Of a stretch of 64,000 nt of DNA, positions 45,706 through 57,219 are shown one piece after another (positions within the stretch are counted from its first letter, which is position 1; every line of letters starts with the position of its first letter). Source of the stretch: Heterobasidion occidentale. Taxonomy: Eukaryota; Basidiomycota; Agaricomycetes; Russulales; Bondarzewiaceae. Under the pieces are notes generated by a model. The model did not search any database and had not been told where the DNA came from. It saw nothing but the letters and a program-made list of their open reading frames with translations. A program made the translations under genes and the position numbers. The DNA is taken from the NCBI GenBank assembly GCA_039111635.1, contig JBCAQO010000001.1, forward strand, positions 2,108,001-2,172,000. Reading direction: 5' to 3'.

Positions 45706-48700
45706 TCACGCTTCCGACTTTCTCTTCTTTCCTTTCTTCCCCGTGTCCCCGTTGATTTTTGTTTTCACCTGTCCGTTGGAGATCGTAGTCACGTTGGAGT
45801 TTCGGAGGGGCGCCGTGTACTGAGCGGCCGCGACGGCATTATTGGCAGCAGCGGTCGAGAGCCGCGCCTGCGGGTCGACGATATCCTCGATGCGTTTTCG
45901 GATCTCGCGCTCGCGCGTCGTCAGCTTCTGCAGCGCCTGTTCCTTCACATCCTTGTCGAATCGGACCTCGGTGAGGCGCAGCTTCTGCCATCTAGACGGG
46001 TGTAAAACAAAAAGAAGGTTGCCTCGTCAGAGTACGAAGCAGAGGAATTGATTGGGAGGACCGCGCACCCATCGTGCCTATCGCATTTGCTCTTGCCACG
46101 ACACCACCATTCGCCCTGCTCAGCCACGCCATCCACCTGCATCGCCTCGCTCTCTTGCGCCTGGCTCTCCTCTTCGTAGCTCTCCAGGACGCCGGCGCCA
46201 AACTCCGCGATCTCCTCGTCCCCAAAGCACAGACGCTGGTCCCACCCACACTCGTCGAGGCCCTCCGAGCGCTGCACCGCGAGCTCCGTGAGCCGCTCGC
46301 GCCACACGACCACCTCCATCGCCTTCTTCATCGCCTCCCGCTTCTCCACGACCGCGCCCAGCTGCGCGTTCAGCCGCTCCAGCTCGCGCTCCCTCATCGG
46401 TTTCTGCGGCTTCACGATCCCGAGTATGGGCGAGGTGTCGACCGTGTGCACGTTGGTGATAGCGGTCCCGTTGCCGTTCGCCTTCGGGACGGCGCTCTTC
46501 TCGTGCGCGCCGCCGTCCACTTGCATCTCGTCAACGCTAGGCGCCAGCTGTTTCTGCTCTTGCGCCAGGAGCGTCGACACGACGATGCCCTCGCGCCGCT
46601 CCGCCATCTTGACGCTCTCCCAGAGATCTCCGACGGCACCGCCCGAACGCGCCCACGCCCCGATGCGCATCTGCATGCACTTGAGGCCGCATTCATCGGA
46701 GCAGTATTTGGAAAATGCGCCGCGCGCGGGCCGATGGCATGCCTCCGCGGACGCTGGATCCTGCTGCGCGAGCCCGTACTGACAACGGCGCTTCCACGTC
46801 GTGTGCAGTGAAAGCTCTGGGTTTTCTGCCATGATGAATATGCCGTGAGCGGCTCGCGCGAGAAATGGGGTAAGTGCAAGAGACGTACTGTCAACACAAG
46901 GTGGGCATATAAACTGGTCCACCAGATCTACCTCCAGATCCGGCATCCCGACGCACTGCGTATGATACCATTCATCGCATCTGCGAAAAAAGACGTACAA
47001 TCAAAATCAGTCTCAAACACAACAAGCATACAGAGCACAAAATATACAAAGACAAAAAACAATCAGAGAAAAGAAACTCACCGATCACACGCGATCATGA
47101 CCCTCTCATCATCATACCGCGTCTTGCATACACAGTACAGCTTATCCTCCGCCTCGTCCTGCTCGTCCTCCTTGTCTTCTGCGCGCTCCGCCAGTGCCTG
47201 ACTATCAGGACCCACCGACGCACGTGGCATGACCGATGTTGAGCGTGAACGCGCCGCCGCGGCGGCAGCAGCCGCGGCAGACAATTTCTTTGCGGCATTC
47301 TGTGGAGGGACGGACAAGGGCGAGCCTTTCTTTCCCCGGGCCGCAGCGGCTACACCGTCTTTCACCGTTTTGCTCTTTGCGGTGCCCGAAGGCTTGGCGC
47401 GAGCTTTAGGCGCTGCGGGAGCCCTTCTTGCCTTTGGAGCAGGCTGGAGGGCGTCAATGGAGGGCATCAGCAACCGGCACGACGTCACGAAAGCGAAGAC
47501 CGAAGACCGACCTTCTTCTTCGCCGATGCGCCCTTCTCTTCGCCTCTCGGCGTCCGTGCGCGCTCGCTCCCGGCGTCCGTCTCGTGCTCGCGGCTGATGG
47601 AGGCAGAGACCGTCGTGGGCGGCGGTGGCATCGACTCGCGCTCCGACTTGACAGGGGCCGCAGATGCGCTGCGCGACGGCAGCGACGGGTGGAGCGTGGC
47701 GGGCGGGAAGGACATGCCCGTCTCGCGTTTGGACGGCTGGCCGTGAGGGTGCGTGTGCGTGTGTGCTTGAGCATGTTTGGAATGGTGGTCCTGGCGCGAG
47801 CGGTGTGAGCTCGAGGAGAGCGTGGAGGTGGAGGCGGAGATGGAGGCGCTGAGCGCGGGTGCGTGTGCCGGCGCATGAGCAGAGACGGCGTGCGACGAGC
47901 GCGGAGGTTGGGTGTCCTCGATGAGGCTGAGCAGCTCCGCGTCGACGTCCGCGTCCATGTCGACATCCGCGCCCGTCCCCATCTCCACGTCTGCGTCCGC
48001 TGCGGGAGTCACTGGCCGTCGCTCTTGGGGTGTCACGGTGGCGGCGAGCGCAAGCTCGCTGTCCACGTCTGTCTCCATGTCAATCGCCTCCACCTTTGCT
48101 TTGGACTTCGGCACCGCAGGCGCCACCTCGCTCACGCCAGCGACCTCCTCGAGTTCTTGTTCAAGCGAACGCTCGGCCGAGACGGATGTGCGGGCGATGG
48201 CCATGAGCTCAGAATCCGTCTCGTCGACGGCCATCGGGACGTATGCAAGCTCAGCCACAGGCTCAGGTGTAGGCGCAGCCGGTGCAGGAGGGGGCGATGG
48301 TACGGGAGTGCGCCGGGGCGGAGTCGCTGAGGGCACAGGCACTTGAGCCTCGAGCGGTGGCGACCGGATCGGGGGTGAAGGTGTCGCGGGCGGGGGCGTT
48401 GGTGTCGGGACGACCTCGTCGAAATGCTCTAGCAGCCACTCGTGCGCGTCCTGCTCCTGGGGCGGCGTCTGTCTGGGCTTCTGCTTGGTCGCCATCGACG
48501 GCCCGTTCGGCGCCTCTGCGACTGGAGCGGTGTGAGCGACGACACCTACATCCTCCCGGGTGGGGTTCAGGGCCTTTGGCGAGGAGGTGCGAGAGCGCTG
48601 CACGGGCGCTGGCTCCTTCTTCTTATCCTTTTCTCGCTCACCGACCCTCTCCTTGACCTTGGTCCGCTCCGGCTGCACGTCCGCCTCCCTCACCACCGCA

Positions 48701-50583
48701 TGCACCTCAATCTCATGGTCCTTCACGATCCCGAGCGCCGTCGCGGGGTGGACATCGCTGGTGGGCTGCGTAGGCGACTGCCTCTTCTCCAACTGTGACA
48801 GCCCAGATCTATGTTCACTCTTCGGTGCGTGTCCACGTGACGCATCACCCTCACCTTGTGGGATTTGGTGCACCTGGTGCAGTATCTTCGCCTTGGGCGA
48901 GAGCGGTTGCGGAGGGACCTCGGCGGTCGCGGACGAGGCAGAGGAGGAAGGCGGCTCGGTGGGCTCAGGCTTCGTGGGGACGTCTTCTGGAGGGACGGGG
49001 CTGAGGAGGAGAGAGAGGGCATTCTTGCGGGAAGGAGGCGCGACGGGGACGAGGACAGGGACGGGGGCGGGGGGTGTTCGCTCCCGCCTGTCGACGACGG
49101 CGACGACGACGGGCGGCGAAGGATCGGGTGACAGGACGTGTTCGTGGACGGGGCCCGGTGGGGGATGGGAGCCGGAGCGCCGCCGCCGCTTGTGTGGACG
49201 GGTGTCGGGGGGCGGGTCGGGGTGGGATCGGACGGGGGGCGGAGAATGGAGAGGGGGATCAGGGCGATGTTCGGTTCCATGTTCGGGTCCGGAACGGTCG
49301 GATGTCGGGCGCGGATGCGTGGCATGTGACAGAAGCCGCTGGCACTGACAGCGACGTCGGCGTCAGAGGTACCTGTGACGCAGCCGCGGCGGGGGGCACC
49401 GTGAACGACAGTCGATGCCCGTGCGTGTGCGGCCCGTGCTCCAGCGGTCGGTAGACCACCTCGGGGCTGCGGCTCGCGCTCGTGCGGAAACCCTCGGGCT
49501 TCCTGTATTCGCGCTGGCGCTCTCGCTCTCGTTCCCGCTCTCGGTCGAGAGATGACGAAAGGCCCTCGGCACTGATGCGCCGACGCTCTTCCGTGGCAAC
49601 TTGGACGAGAGCCTCGAAGCCTTCGAGACCGTTGAGGGAGGAGGACATGGAAGGAGAGACAGGGTTGAGGAGGGCGCTGGGGAAGGAAGAAGAGGAGGAG
49701 GATGGAGGGCGGTGGGTGGTGGACAAGTGCGTGGCAGGATCAGGACGGTGTTGGGAGGGGTGGGCAAAGTAGGGCGAGGACTGCGGAGTGGTCTGGGGGT
49801 GTTGCTGCTGTTGTTGTTGGTGGTGCTGCTGCTGCTGCTGCGGGGGCTGCTGGTGCTGCTGATGCTGGTGCTGTTGTCGATGGGGTTGATGTTGAGAGGG
49901 CAGGCGGTGATGGGAGGAGGGGAGGGGAGGGGAGTGGGCGGGGTTGTAGTAGATGACGGGAGAGACAGAAGCACGGTGCGAATACACAGATGGAGTGGAG
50001 GGCGGGCGGTGTGACGAGGACGAGTGAAGTGAGGCAAGGGAGAGAGAGGGCGATGGCGAGGTGGCGGGCGGGGGGCGAGCGAAGGCCAGGGACGTGGGAG
50101 GGGAGTGATCGAGGGACGGGCGGGGAGAGTGAAAGGGGGCGTGGGCGTGTGGGAGAGAGTAAGGGGAGGACGTCGAGAGACGACGGAGATCGTACTGGCC
50201 CGCTTCAGGGCCGTCGACAGGCAGGCGATCGTAGCGATGGAGGGTGCGCGGGCTGGGCAGCGACGCAGTTGGCCGCTCATCGTCGTCTGTGTAGAGACGT
50301 CGGTCGGGGGGGGGGTGTGGCGGCGTAGGACGTCGCTCTGGAGGGACAGCGGGATGAATTCGCGGGTGGGGAAGGGGCGGGGCGAGGACTGGGTGGGGCG
50401 GCGATCGTAGGGGGCGGGGTCGGGTGGAGGACGAGGGCGGAGGAGGTGCGGGGCAAGGATGACGGTCTCGGGGGACGCGAGGAGCTGCTTTGTGGGGGAC
50501 GGGGTGGGGAGCGTGGACGGGCCTGGCCCCTGCGCGTCGTCTGAGCAGAGGAGGGACGATATTGCGAGACGGCGAGCAGCCAT
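45706..50583 (-). CDS. SPP1: PHD-finger COMPASS subunit, Spp1/CXXC1-like, with very long N-terminus
   Basis: Spp1/Cfp1 reads H3K4 methylation for the Set1 complex. The PHD finger spans two exons: KLYCVCKTRYDDERVMIACD and RCDEWYHTQCVGMPDLEVDL, ending FICPPCV. It is followed by YCSDECGLKCMQMRI and a coiled coil (RERELERLNAQLGAVVEKRE), then WCRGKSKCDRHDGWQKL, the Spp1/CXXC1 C-terminal cysteine region. It ends KGKKRKSEA at 45706. Upstream lie about 1000 residues of low complexity: a Pro/Ala/Asp-rich part with DDEIE-type patches, a basic HKRRRRS patch, an RERERERERQREY repeat, a poly-Q/H stretch and the start MAARRLAISSLLCSDDAQG. The N-terminal part switches frame at a run of ten G at 50306-50315, and one splice at about 49150-49380 is unresolved. 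The core is certain; the N-terminal structure is tentative. Confidence 0.75.
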
Positions 50584-51390
50584 GGTGGGAGTGGGAGATG
50601 GAGATCAGGCCGGACATGTCCAGTTCCCAAGAACGACGGCTCGAGCAAGACCAGCCGCGCGTGACTTGCCCCGTCTCGTTCCCCGTCCCCGTCATCGTAC
50701 CCCGTCCGCGTCATCGTCCCTCCTCGGTCCGCTCTGCCCTGCCATCACCCACGATCACCTATCCGCTCACTCAGCATATCCCCATCCGCTCAACCATTCT
50801 TCCCGTTGCGGCAAAACACATTTCATTTCCACACAGGCGTACATGTACAGCGGAACATTGCGACACAACCCAAACGACCGCCGCGAAGGGCAGGCCGCAG
50901 AGACAAACTGCCTCTGCACAAGGCACGGGCGCGCCGCACCCAAGTCCCATCGCTCACAGCTCGAAAGCCTTCTCCTTCTCCAGCCCTTTATGACGGTCTC
51001 AAGGTCCTCGACCCACACCAGTCCTCGAAAGGCGGGCGGGTCATCGTCGAGATGCTTTTGAGGGCTAGTCACGGATCCGTCAGCGGCGAGCACCAGCGAC
51101 GGCGACCAGCAGCACTCACCTGTGCATTTTGCGTTGGAAAGCTTCTGCGCGCAATCGGCGCTTTATATTGCCGAGGAGGAACTGTACAGCAGTGCCCGGT
51201 GGCTTGCGGTAGGCCCCCGGGAGCGGTGCCAGGGGGGCGGTGGGACGATGGACGGAGAACGAGCGACGCAGCCGACTGACAGCCTTTTCGCCCGTCGCCC
51301 GACACAGCGAGTCCGATCCCGACGCCACCACCCCCGCCAGCCTCTCCCAGCTCAATTTTCGACTGATCCTCTAAAAGGGCCCCGTCAAAG
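50584..51390. other. Divergent promoter region Spp1-like / STM1-like
   Basis: About 800 bases of G+C-rich sequence between divergent starts. Long open frames on both strands here are a by-product of base composition. A pyrimidine-rich CTCCCAGCTCAATTTTCGAC lies just before the STM1-like start. No gene is recognised. Confidence 0.35.
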
Positions 51391-52792
51391 ATGTCGGTGG
51401 CCACAAAAAACCCTTTCGCCATTCTGGATGACGGTCAGTCCTCCCTCTCCCCTCGCCTTCCTCAATCGCCCTCTGATCCATCCTGTCCCTCGTCTCCCTC
51501 CGTCCACCGACGCGTCGGTGTCACGTCATTTCCCCATTTCACCCATCAACTCCCCGCATCGCAGCCGAGGATACTCGGCCGTCCAGCCCCGCTCCCGCAA
51601 AGACTCCCGCAGCTCCCCCTGCTCCCGCCACCCGCGGCGCACCCAAATCAAGAGGCCCCGCCTCTCGCGGCGGCCGCTACTACCAGCGGGGTGGCAAGCC
51701 TGTCGCGGACTCCCAGCCCGCCGACACTCCCGCCGAAGACGCCCCCGCCGAGGGCAAGAAGAGGTGTCAGTAGCCTTCTTCCCCACCCCTACCCTCTGCC
51801 CACGCACCTCGCTCATCCATTCATCTCGCGTTCTCCTTTTCCTTACTCTCGCGCCGCGCGTTCAAATTTCATCGTTGGCTTGCACGCATTTAGTCGACGG
51901 TGAAGGCCGTGGCCGTGGAAGGGGACGCGGACGCGGCGACCGCGGCGACCGCGGACGTGGCCGCGGTGGCGCACGCTTTGACAGGCACAGCGCCACTGGC
52001 AAGACGTAGGCCTCGTATTCTTCCTCAAATTGACTCTTTCGCTGACCCTGCCGCAGCGACTCTGACAAGAAGGTCCACCAGGGCTGGGGCGGTGACGAAG
52101 GCACCACCGAGTTGAAGGCTGAACAAGCCGGCGACAACGATGCCGCTGCCGACGCCGCTGCCGGAGAGTGGGGCGCACCCGTCGCCGATGCTTGGGGCGC
52201 AGCCCCCGCCGTTGAAGGCGATGCCGCTGCGGCCCCTGCTGAGGGCGACAAGCCCGAAGAGGGTCGTAGGCGCGAACGCGAACGCGAGGCCGAGGAGGAG
52301 GACAACACCCTCACCTACGAGCAGTATCTCGCCCAGCGGAAGGAGGCCGCCGATGCCGCCATCCCCAAGCTCGAGACCGTCAGGCAGGCTAACGAGGGTG
52401 CCGGCGATGATCTCTGGAAAGACGCCGTCCCCAAGGAAAAGAAGAACGAGGAGGAGGACGCCTACTTCGTTGGCAAGGTGGGCTCATTCGCTCAGATGGA
52501 TAGGGTGCGATGGGATGATTGAACGGTGCTTTTCCATTCTCTCCTGCAGGCCAAGTCGGCGCCCAAGGCGCGCACCAAGAAGGAAGAAAAGGTCTTCCTC
52601 GAGATCGAGGCGCGCTTTGAGCGGCCCAGCCGTGGCGGACGCGGACGCGGCGGTGACCGCGGGCGTGGTGGCGACAGAGGCGACAGAGGCGGCCGTGGGC
52701 GTGGTGCTCGTGGTGCTAGGCCGCCCCGGGCCAACGGCTCGACGCCCAACGTCGACGTCGACGATGAGACGGCTTTCCCGTCCCTCTCGTAG
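51391..52792 (+). CDS. STM1: STM1/SERBP1-like ribosome-associated RG-rich protein
   Basis: These proteins clamp and preserve idle ribosomes and bind mRNA and G-quadruplexes. The short first exon MSVATKNPFAILDD is the Stm1 family start. After a spliced proline-rich part come RGPASRGGRYYQRGGKP, then an arginine/glycine block (GRGRGRGRGDRGDRGRGRGG) and ARFDRHSATGKT joined to DSDKKVHQGWGGDEGTTE, the family hallmark. LTYEQYLAQRKEAADAAIPK and KKNEEEDAYFVGK follow, and the last exon has KKEEKVFLEIEARFERP, a second RG block and the end DDETAFPSLS. Introns lie at about 51434-51561, 51762-51893, 52006-52056 and 52478-52549. Identity is strong at family level. Confidence 0.9.
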
Positions 52793-53244
52793 GAACCATT
52801 GCGGATGCACCGCGCGAAATAGGTCTGGGTAAAAATAACGGAACCCAAAACCAGATGTGATTGTTCTGCCGTAACTCGCAGTCATGTTCGTTGTAGTCGA
52901 TGTGTTGTAGTCGTGTGCTTCGTCTCGCCCTCTTCGTTTTTGCTCTTGAGCCGAAACTGTGCATATCTCACACCCCCGTCTCGGCCCCCCGGTTCTCAGC
53001 GTCCATTCACGATGTGTCTCACACTCTTCCACTCTGTCTTTCTTTGTCTGTGTTGTGTATTTTCCTCCTTATTTTTTGCAGCGACGGCTGCCGCATGTGC
53101 TGACACGAAATCGAAGATGTGAAGATACTCATTACTGCCTGCCGCGTGAAGCAGTGAAGCGGGATGCCCCACGGGGGTGCTTGTAGCCGGGCCTGAAACC
53201 TCTTCGCCGGAAGCGATCTCTCCCAGAACGGTCGAGAAACGACA
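52793..53244. other. Intergenic: STM1-like 3' end and TFC7-like promoter
   Basis: About 450 bases. A T/C-rich stretch at 53010-53085 resembles a transcription end region. No gene is visible. Confidence 0.35.
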
Positions 53245-54489
53245 ATGATAGAGACGATCTACATTCTTCGCCATGGTACACGTCTCCTCGATGCTTCTCG
53301 CCGGTGTCTCCGAATGGCTAACGATGTCTGTCCTCGCGCATCTGACCGCTTGCAGGGTTCAGGCTGAACTGGGTCACGAACAACTGGTCAGTCGTCCCGC
53401 GCCGCGATGCGATCCGGGTCACTGATGGGCGGTGTGCGTGGATGGCAGGAAGAGCCCGACAGGTTTGCCGCGCGATCCTCCCCTCGCCGCGTTTGGAGAG
53501 GTGCGTTGCTGCAGCGGCGCGGCCATGCGGCGAGGCTGACGGGGTGCGCTTCGCAGACGCAGGCGCAGGAGGTCGCGGACTACTTCCTGTCGCTGCCTGA
53601 AGATCAGCGCCCGACCGCGATCTGGTCCTCGCCCTACTGTGAGCGCGACACTCGGGCTCGAGCTCGGCGCATGGCTGATCTCCCTCGCTGCCCAGATCGC
53701 TGCATCCAGACCGCAAAGCCCGTCGCCATCGCCCTCGGCCTCCCGATCTTTATCGAGCACGGTCAGCACCACACCCCCGTCCGCTCCCGCCTCTGCGCAC
53801 TGACACATACACACACACCACACACCGCCGCTCGCGCACCAGGCCTCTCCGAGTGGTACTCCCCCGTCGCCCCCGGCACCGGCCTCCACCCGCGCCCCGC
53901 GAACGCCGCCGCCCTGCGTGCCCACTTCCCCGAGATCGACCCCGACGCGTGGGCCTCCGTGTGGTACCCCCCGCGCGCGGGCGAGGACGTGCAGCAGGTG
54001 CACGACCGCGCCGCGGGCTTCGTGTCCGCCTTCGTCCCCGAGGTCCCGCGGCGCCTCGCGCGCGACGGCGGCGGCGGCGGCGGCCCCGCGCGCGTGCTGC
54101 TCGTGAGCCACGCCGCGACCGTCATCGCGCTCGCGCGCGCGCTTGTTGGGGACCGCGCGCTGCCGCTGCGCATCGCGTGCTGCTCGCTGACGCGCGTGGA
54201 GCGCAAGGCGGGCGTCGTTGACGGCGCGCAGCCGATCGAGGGCGCGTGGGAGGCGCGCCTGCTCGGGGACGGGAGCCATTTGAAGGACGGGAACCAGCGC
54301 GACTGGGGATTTGAGGATATCGAGATCGCGGATGGCCAGGTCCGTCATTCTTATTTCTTCGTGGATGGCAGACGTGACGGGTCTCTATGTGCGTACAAGG
54401 TGGTCCACGATTCGGGCGTGCCGGGCACAGAGCACGACGTAGATGAGCTCGTCGGCTGTCAGATCAAGGAATTGGCGGCGCGGATGTAA
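53245..54489 (+). CDS. Histidine-phosphatase-fold protein, TFC7-type
   Basis: The first exon MIETIYILRHG carries the RHG signature. A second exon gives FRLNWVTNNW; an intron (GTCAGT..GGCAG, ~53388-53455) then joins NNWKSPTGLPRDPPLAAFGE, a block typical of the Tfc7/phosphoglycerate-mutase-like group. Further parts: QAQEVADYFLSLPEDQRPTA, WSSPY, RCIQTAKPVAIALGLPIFIE, GLSEWYSPV, RARVLLVSHAATVIALARAL (second catalytic His) and SHLKDGNQRDWGFEDIEIAD. It ends IKELAARM at 54489. In budding yeast Tfc7 is a TFIIIC subunit, but in many fungi the same fold stands alone with unknown substrate. Here no TFIIIC-specific C-terminal domain is visible, so a role in RNA polymerase III transcription is only a possibility. 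Confidence 0.78.
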
Positions 54490-54593
54490 AGGCATCCACC
54501 GGGGTCATAGTACAACACGGAGTCAGAACGTAGATAGCTACACTACATGTACACACAGCAAGAAATTCCACCCACGCATCTCGCGCGCGGCTT

Positions 54594-55974
54594 CTAGAAC
54601 GTGACGTACGCGCTCGCATAGCTCACGCTCGAGTCCTTGATATCCACGCACTGGCTGCTCTGCTCGTACCGCACCCACCGGAGCCCGAGCGCGCGCCCCT
54701 CCTCGCGCTCGAGCACCGCCAGCGCGCCGAACAGGACGCCGATCGGGTGCCGCCCACAGATGGTGTTCTTCGTGCGCTCGAGGTACTCCGCGAAGTACTG
54801 GTGCGCCTGCACGGCCGTCGACGGCGGGAGCGTGAGCAGCTCCATCGCCTCGTGGTCGAGCGCGCGGATCGACGCGTGGATCGGGAACTTGGCGAGCGTC
54901 GTGGGCGCCGGCGTCGTGGGCGCCGGCGTCGTGCGCGAGAGGCGCACTGGCGCCAACATGCTTGGCGGCCGCTCGGGGTAGTAGAACGTGTACGAGAAGC
55001 GGGTGCCCCTGCGATCCGCGTGGGCTTCGTGTGCGCGCGGAGAGAGCAGCAGCGTGGGAGGACGCACCAGTGACAAAAGTCGCTCGAGATGACGCAGAAG
55101 GTGTCGTCTCTGGCCAGATAGGGCGCGAGGATGCGGCCGAACGCGGCTTCCTTCCCCTTGTCGATCGCCCCGACGAGGATCGGTACGATGGAGATGTCTA
55201 GGCTGTGGCCTGGGTATCAGCAACCATCGGAGAGGAGCTGGGGGAGTAGCGTCACCCTTCGAAGACCTTGCGGACGTAGGGCAGGTGCATCTCGATGCTG
55301 TGCTCGTCGTTGTCCGTCTCTGAATCCATGTCGCTGAACGTCCCTGTCGCCCTGAGTTCCTCGATCGCTGGATCACGCTCAGTCCTCCGGGGCGGAACGC
55401 GGTCATCGCGGGGACATACTCTGGGTATCCAGCGGCAGATCGCCTATGGGCGTCGCGTACGACGTGTATTGCGAAAGCGCGCATCCATCCAGGTAGAAGT
55501 GGTGGGAAGGTCCGAGGACAAAGACGCGCTTGCTGATCGCGAGTGGATCAAGCACGCACGCAGCAGCAGGCGGCAAGAGGGTGCTCACATTCCGGCCGTG
55601 TCGATGCTCTTATACGCCCACGCCGCAGCGGGGCCCGAGTAGGAATAGCCCGCATGTCTAAGCGCGAAGTTCACAACATCGTGGGCAATCTATTGGAGAC
55701 AACGAGCACGCACGGTGCGATGATGGCCTTGCACTTCTTGACCGGAGGTTCATAGTCGTCCTTCGCGTCTGGCTTCACGGCATCGAGCCAACCAGTCAAT
55801 TGCGCATTCAACACATCAGCTGTGGAAAAGAGACGATGGTGAGGACAGATAGAGAACTACAGGCGGTGTCAAAGTACATTTGCCGGTATACCAAGAATGT
55901 GCATGAGTCGCTGGTCTGAGAGCTTCTGGTCAGGATGGAAGGGAACACAGAGCGTCGGCATACCTGGTGGTCAT
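54594..55974 (-). CDS. MEMO1: MEMO1 family protein
   Basis: Memo proteins have a dioxygenase-like fold with a metal site and act in cell motility and redox signalling in animals (Mho1 in yeast). The first exon is only ATG ACC ACC AG. Spliced over GTATGC..TCTCAG it gives MTTRPATHAHSWYTGK. Next: GWLDAVKPDAKDDYEPPVKK, IIAPHAGYSYSGPAAAWAYK, KRVFVLGPSHHFYLDGCALS, GTRFSYTFYYPE, ERTKNTICGRHPIGVLFGAL and EQSSQCVDIKDSSVSYASAY, ending VTF at 54594. Metal-site histidines (PHAG, GPSHH) and the conserved Cys (SSQC) are present. A 15-bp tandem repeat (54901-54930 region) encodes TTPAPTTPAPTT in one loop. The start codon is 38 bases from a transposon end. Confidence 0.9.
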
Positions 55975-56011
55975 AGTAAAACGAACAAAGATGTCCGGGT
56001 CGTTCTAGATT

Positions 56012-56044
56012 ACAATGGATGCCTTTCCGTAAGGATTTAGGGTC
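56012..56044 (+). repeat. Left terminal inverted repeat
   Basis: It contains CAATGGATG, then CTTTCCGTAAGGATTTAGGG. The reverse complement is at 57220-57252. It lies 38 bases upstream of the MEMO1 start codon. Confidence 0.8.
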
Positions 56045-56396
56045 AAATCCCACCACCCTAAACCTGATCGACCGTGTAGCCGGGCCGAATTTGAGCTCCG
56101 CTGATGCTGTCGCGAGGGTCAACGCCTGTCCTAAATGCACACTCTAGGCAGGGGGGTCACCCCCCCATCCTAGACCTAAATCCTGACCCTAGACGTATCT
56201 TAGCACATGTGACCTTCCAAATATGGCATGCCGAACAGATGCCGCAATCCCGCCGTCATATCGGGTCATTGCGGACATCCTGTCGCATTTCCCTTCATTT
56301 CTCTCGAATTTTCCTCCTTACCCATATCATACATTCATTTCTTTTGAAAACCCACATTCCTTTGTTGATTCTACACTATGGATCCCCAAAAACCTC

Positions 56397-57073
56397 CTAT
56401 TCAATACCAATATGACCGAAATGGCATCTCATTCCTTCAAGCAGCAGATGGAAAACTTTATCCTGCACGTCTCTTTCGAGAACCTCTTTGAGAGGATGTA
56501 AGTATTCTAAATATACAATCTCGTGAGCCATCTGGTCTGCATCAGGCCATGTGATGGCGGCATCAGGCATCTCTCTTAGCACATCGCGGAGGACTTGCAA
56601 TGAAAGGAAACATAGCGGCTGACGGTGCTTGGAATGAGGGCAAAAATCTCCTGGAGGCTCGTTGTGGGCATTGCTGATGATATATAGTGAAGAACGAGTC
56701 CGAGTGCACCTGCGGAATCGAGTGATCGATGTCCGAGTCGTGGCGCACCTGCAGAGGCCGTATCGGGACGAGGTATTGCCGTGGAATCCCAATGTGCCGC
56801 AAAGCCAGCCTCCAGAAGTGTCTGAAAAGTGTTGCAGTCAACACCCATGGTTGTGATGAAGGCTTGGTTGCTCTGGCTTGCATACAGGACTTGCCAGGCT
56901 GTTCCTGCACAAAGGTTTGGCATCAGTTGTGGTCGACAAAGATAGGTTCGGGTCTGCCTCCGACGCTCCAGCCGGCGTTCGTTGGCTTCTTCAGCACCAA
57001 TAAGGATAAGGAGGGCGAGAGCAGCAAGCTCTTCTTCGTCGCTGTCATCGTCGCTGTCGAGGCGGTGGTTCAT
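56397..57073 (-). pseudogene. Truncated, frameshifted Harbinger-type transposase fragment
   Basis: The start MNHRLDSDDDSDEEELAALA at 57073 is followed by TYLCRPQLMPNL, FITTMGVDCNTFQTLLEAGF, GALGLVLHYISSAMPTTSLQ and EIFALIPSTVSRYVSF. The next conserved block, SLQVLRDVLREMPDAAITWP, is in another frame; a single missing T at 56603-56605 would explain it. The catalytic DDE part that should follow is absent. The sequence resembles the many PIF/Harbinger-like DDE_Tnp4 transposases of Agaricomycetes. It is not functional. Confidence 0.7.
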
Positions 57074-57219
57074 GACGAGTGTGCAGCACCGACAGTCGAG
57101 ACGGCACGCACAGCGCGCAAATTACCGATTCCTAGATCCTAAACTGGTCTTACGGTTTAGGACTCAGATTCCTAATTTTTTTCAAATTGTACTGAAATCT
57201 TATTTAGGTTCGATGCAAC

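Noticed and set aside
48560..49454. Plus-strand Gly/Arg-rich frames of 120-260 codons
   Set aside because: They are antisense to the Spp1-like gene, low in complexity, and show no motif.
49259..50583. Second long minus-strand frame rich in Pro/Ser/Arg downstream of the G10 run
   Set aside because: It is the same DNA read one base off. It lacks the coherent RERERER and GLEGFEALVQVATEERR pieces of the chosen frame and reflects G+C-rich composition.
51122..52009. 295-codon plus-strand frame starting upstream of STM1
   Set aside because: It runs through the STM1 introns. The ATG at 51391 with NPFAILDD is the family start.
53419..54348. 309-codon minus-strand frame
   Set aside because: Antisense shadow of the TFC7-type gene. 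The sense strand has the RHG and SHAA motifs and clean introns.
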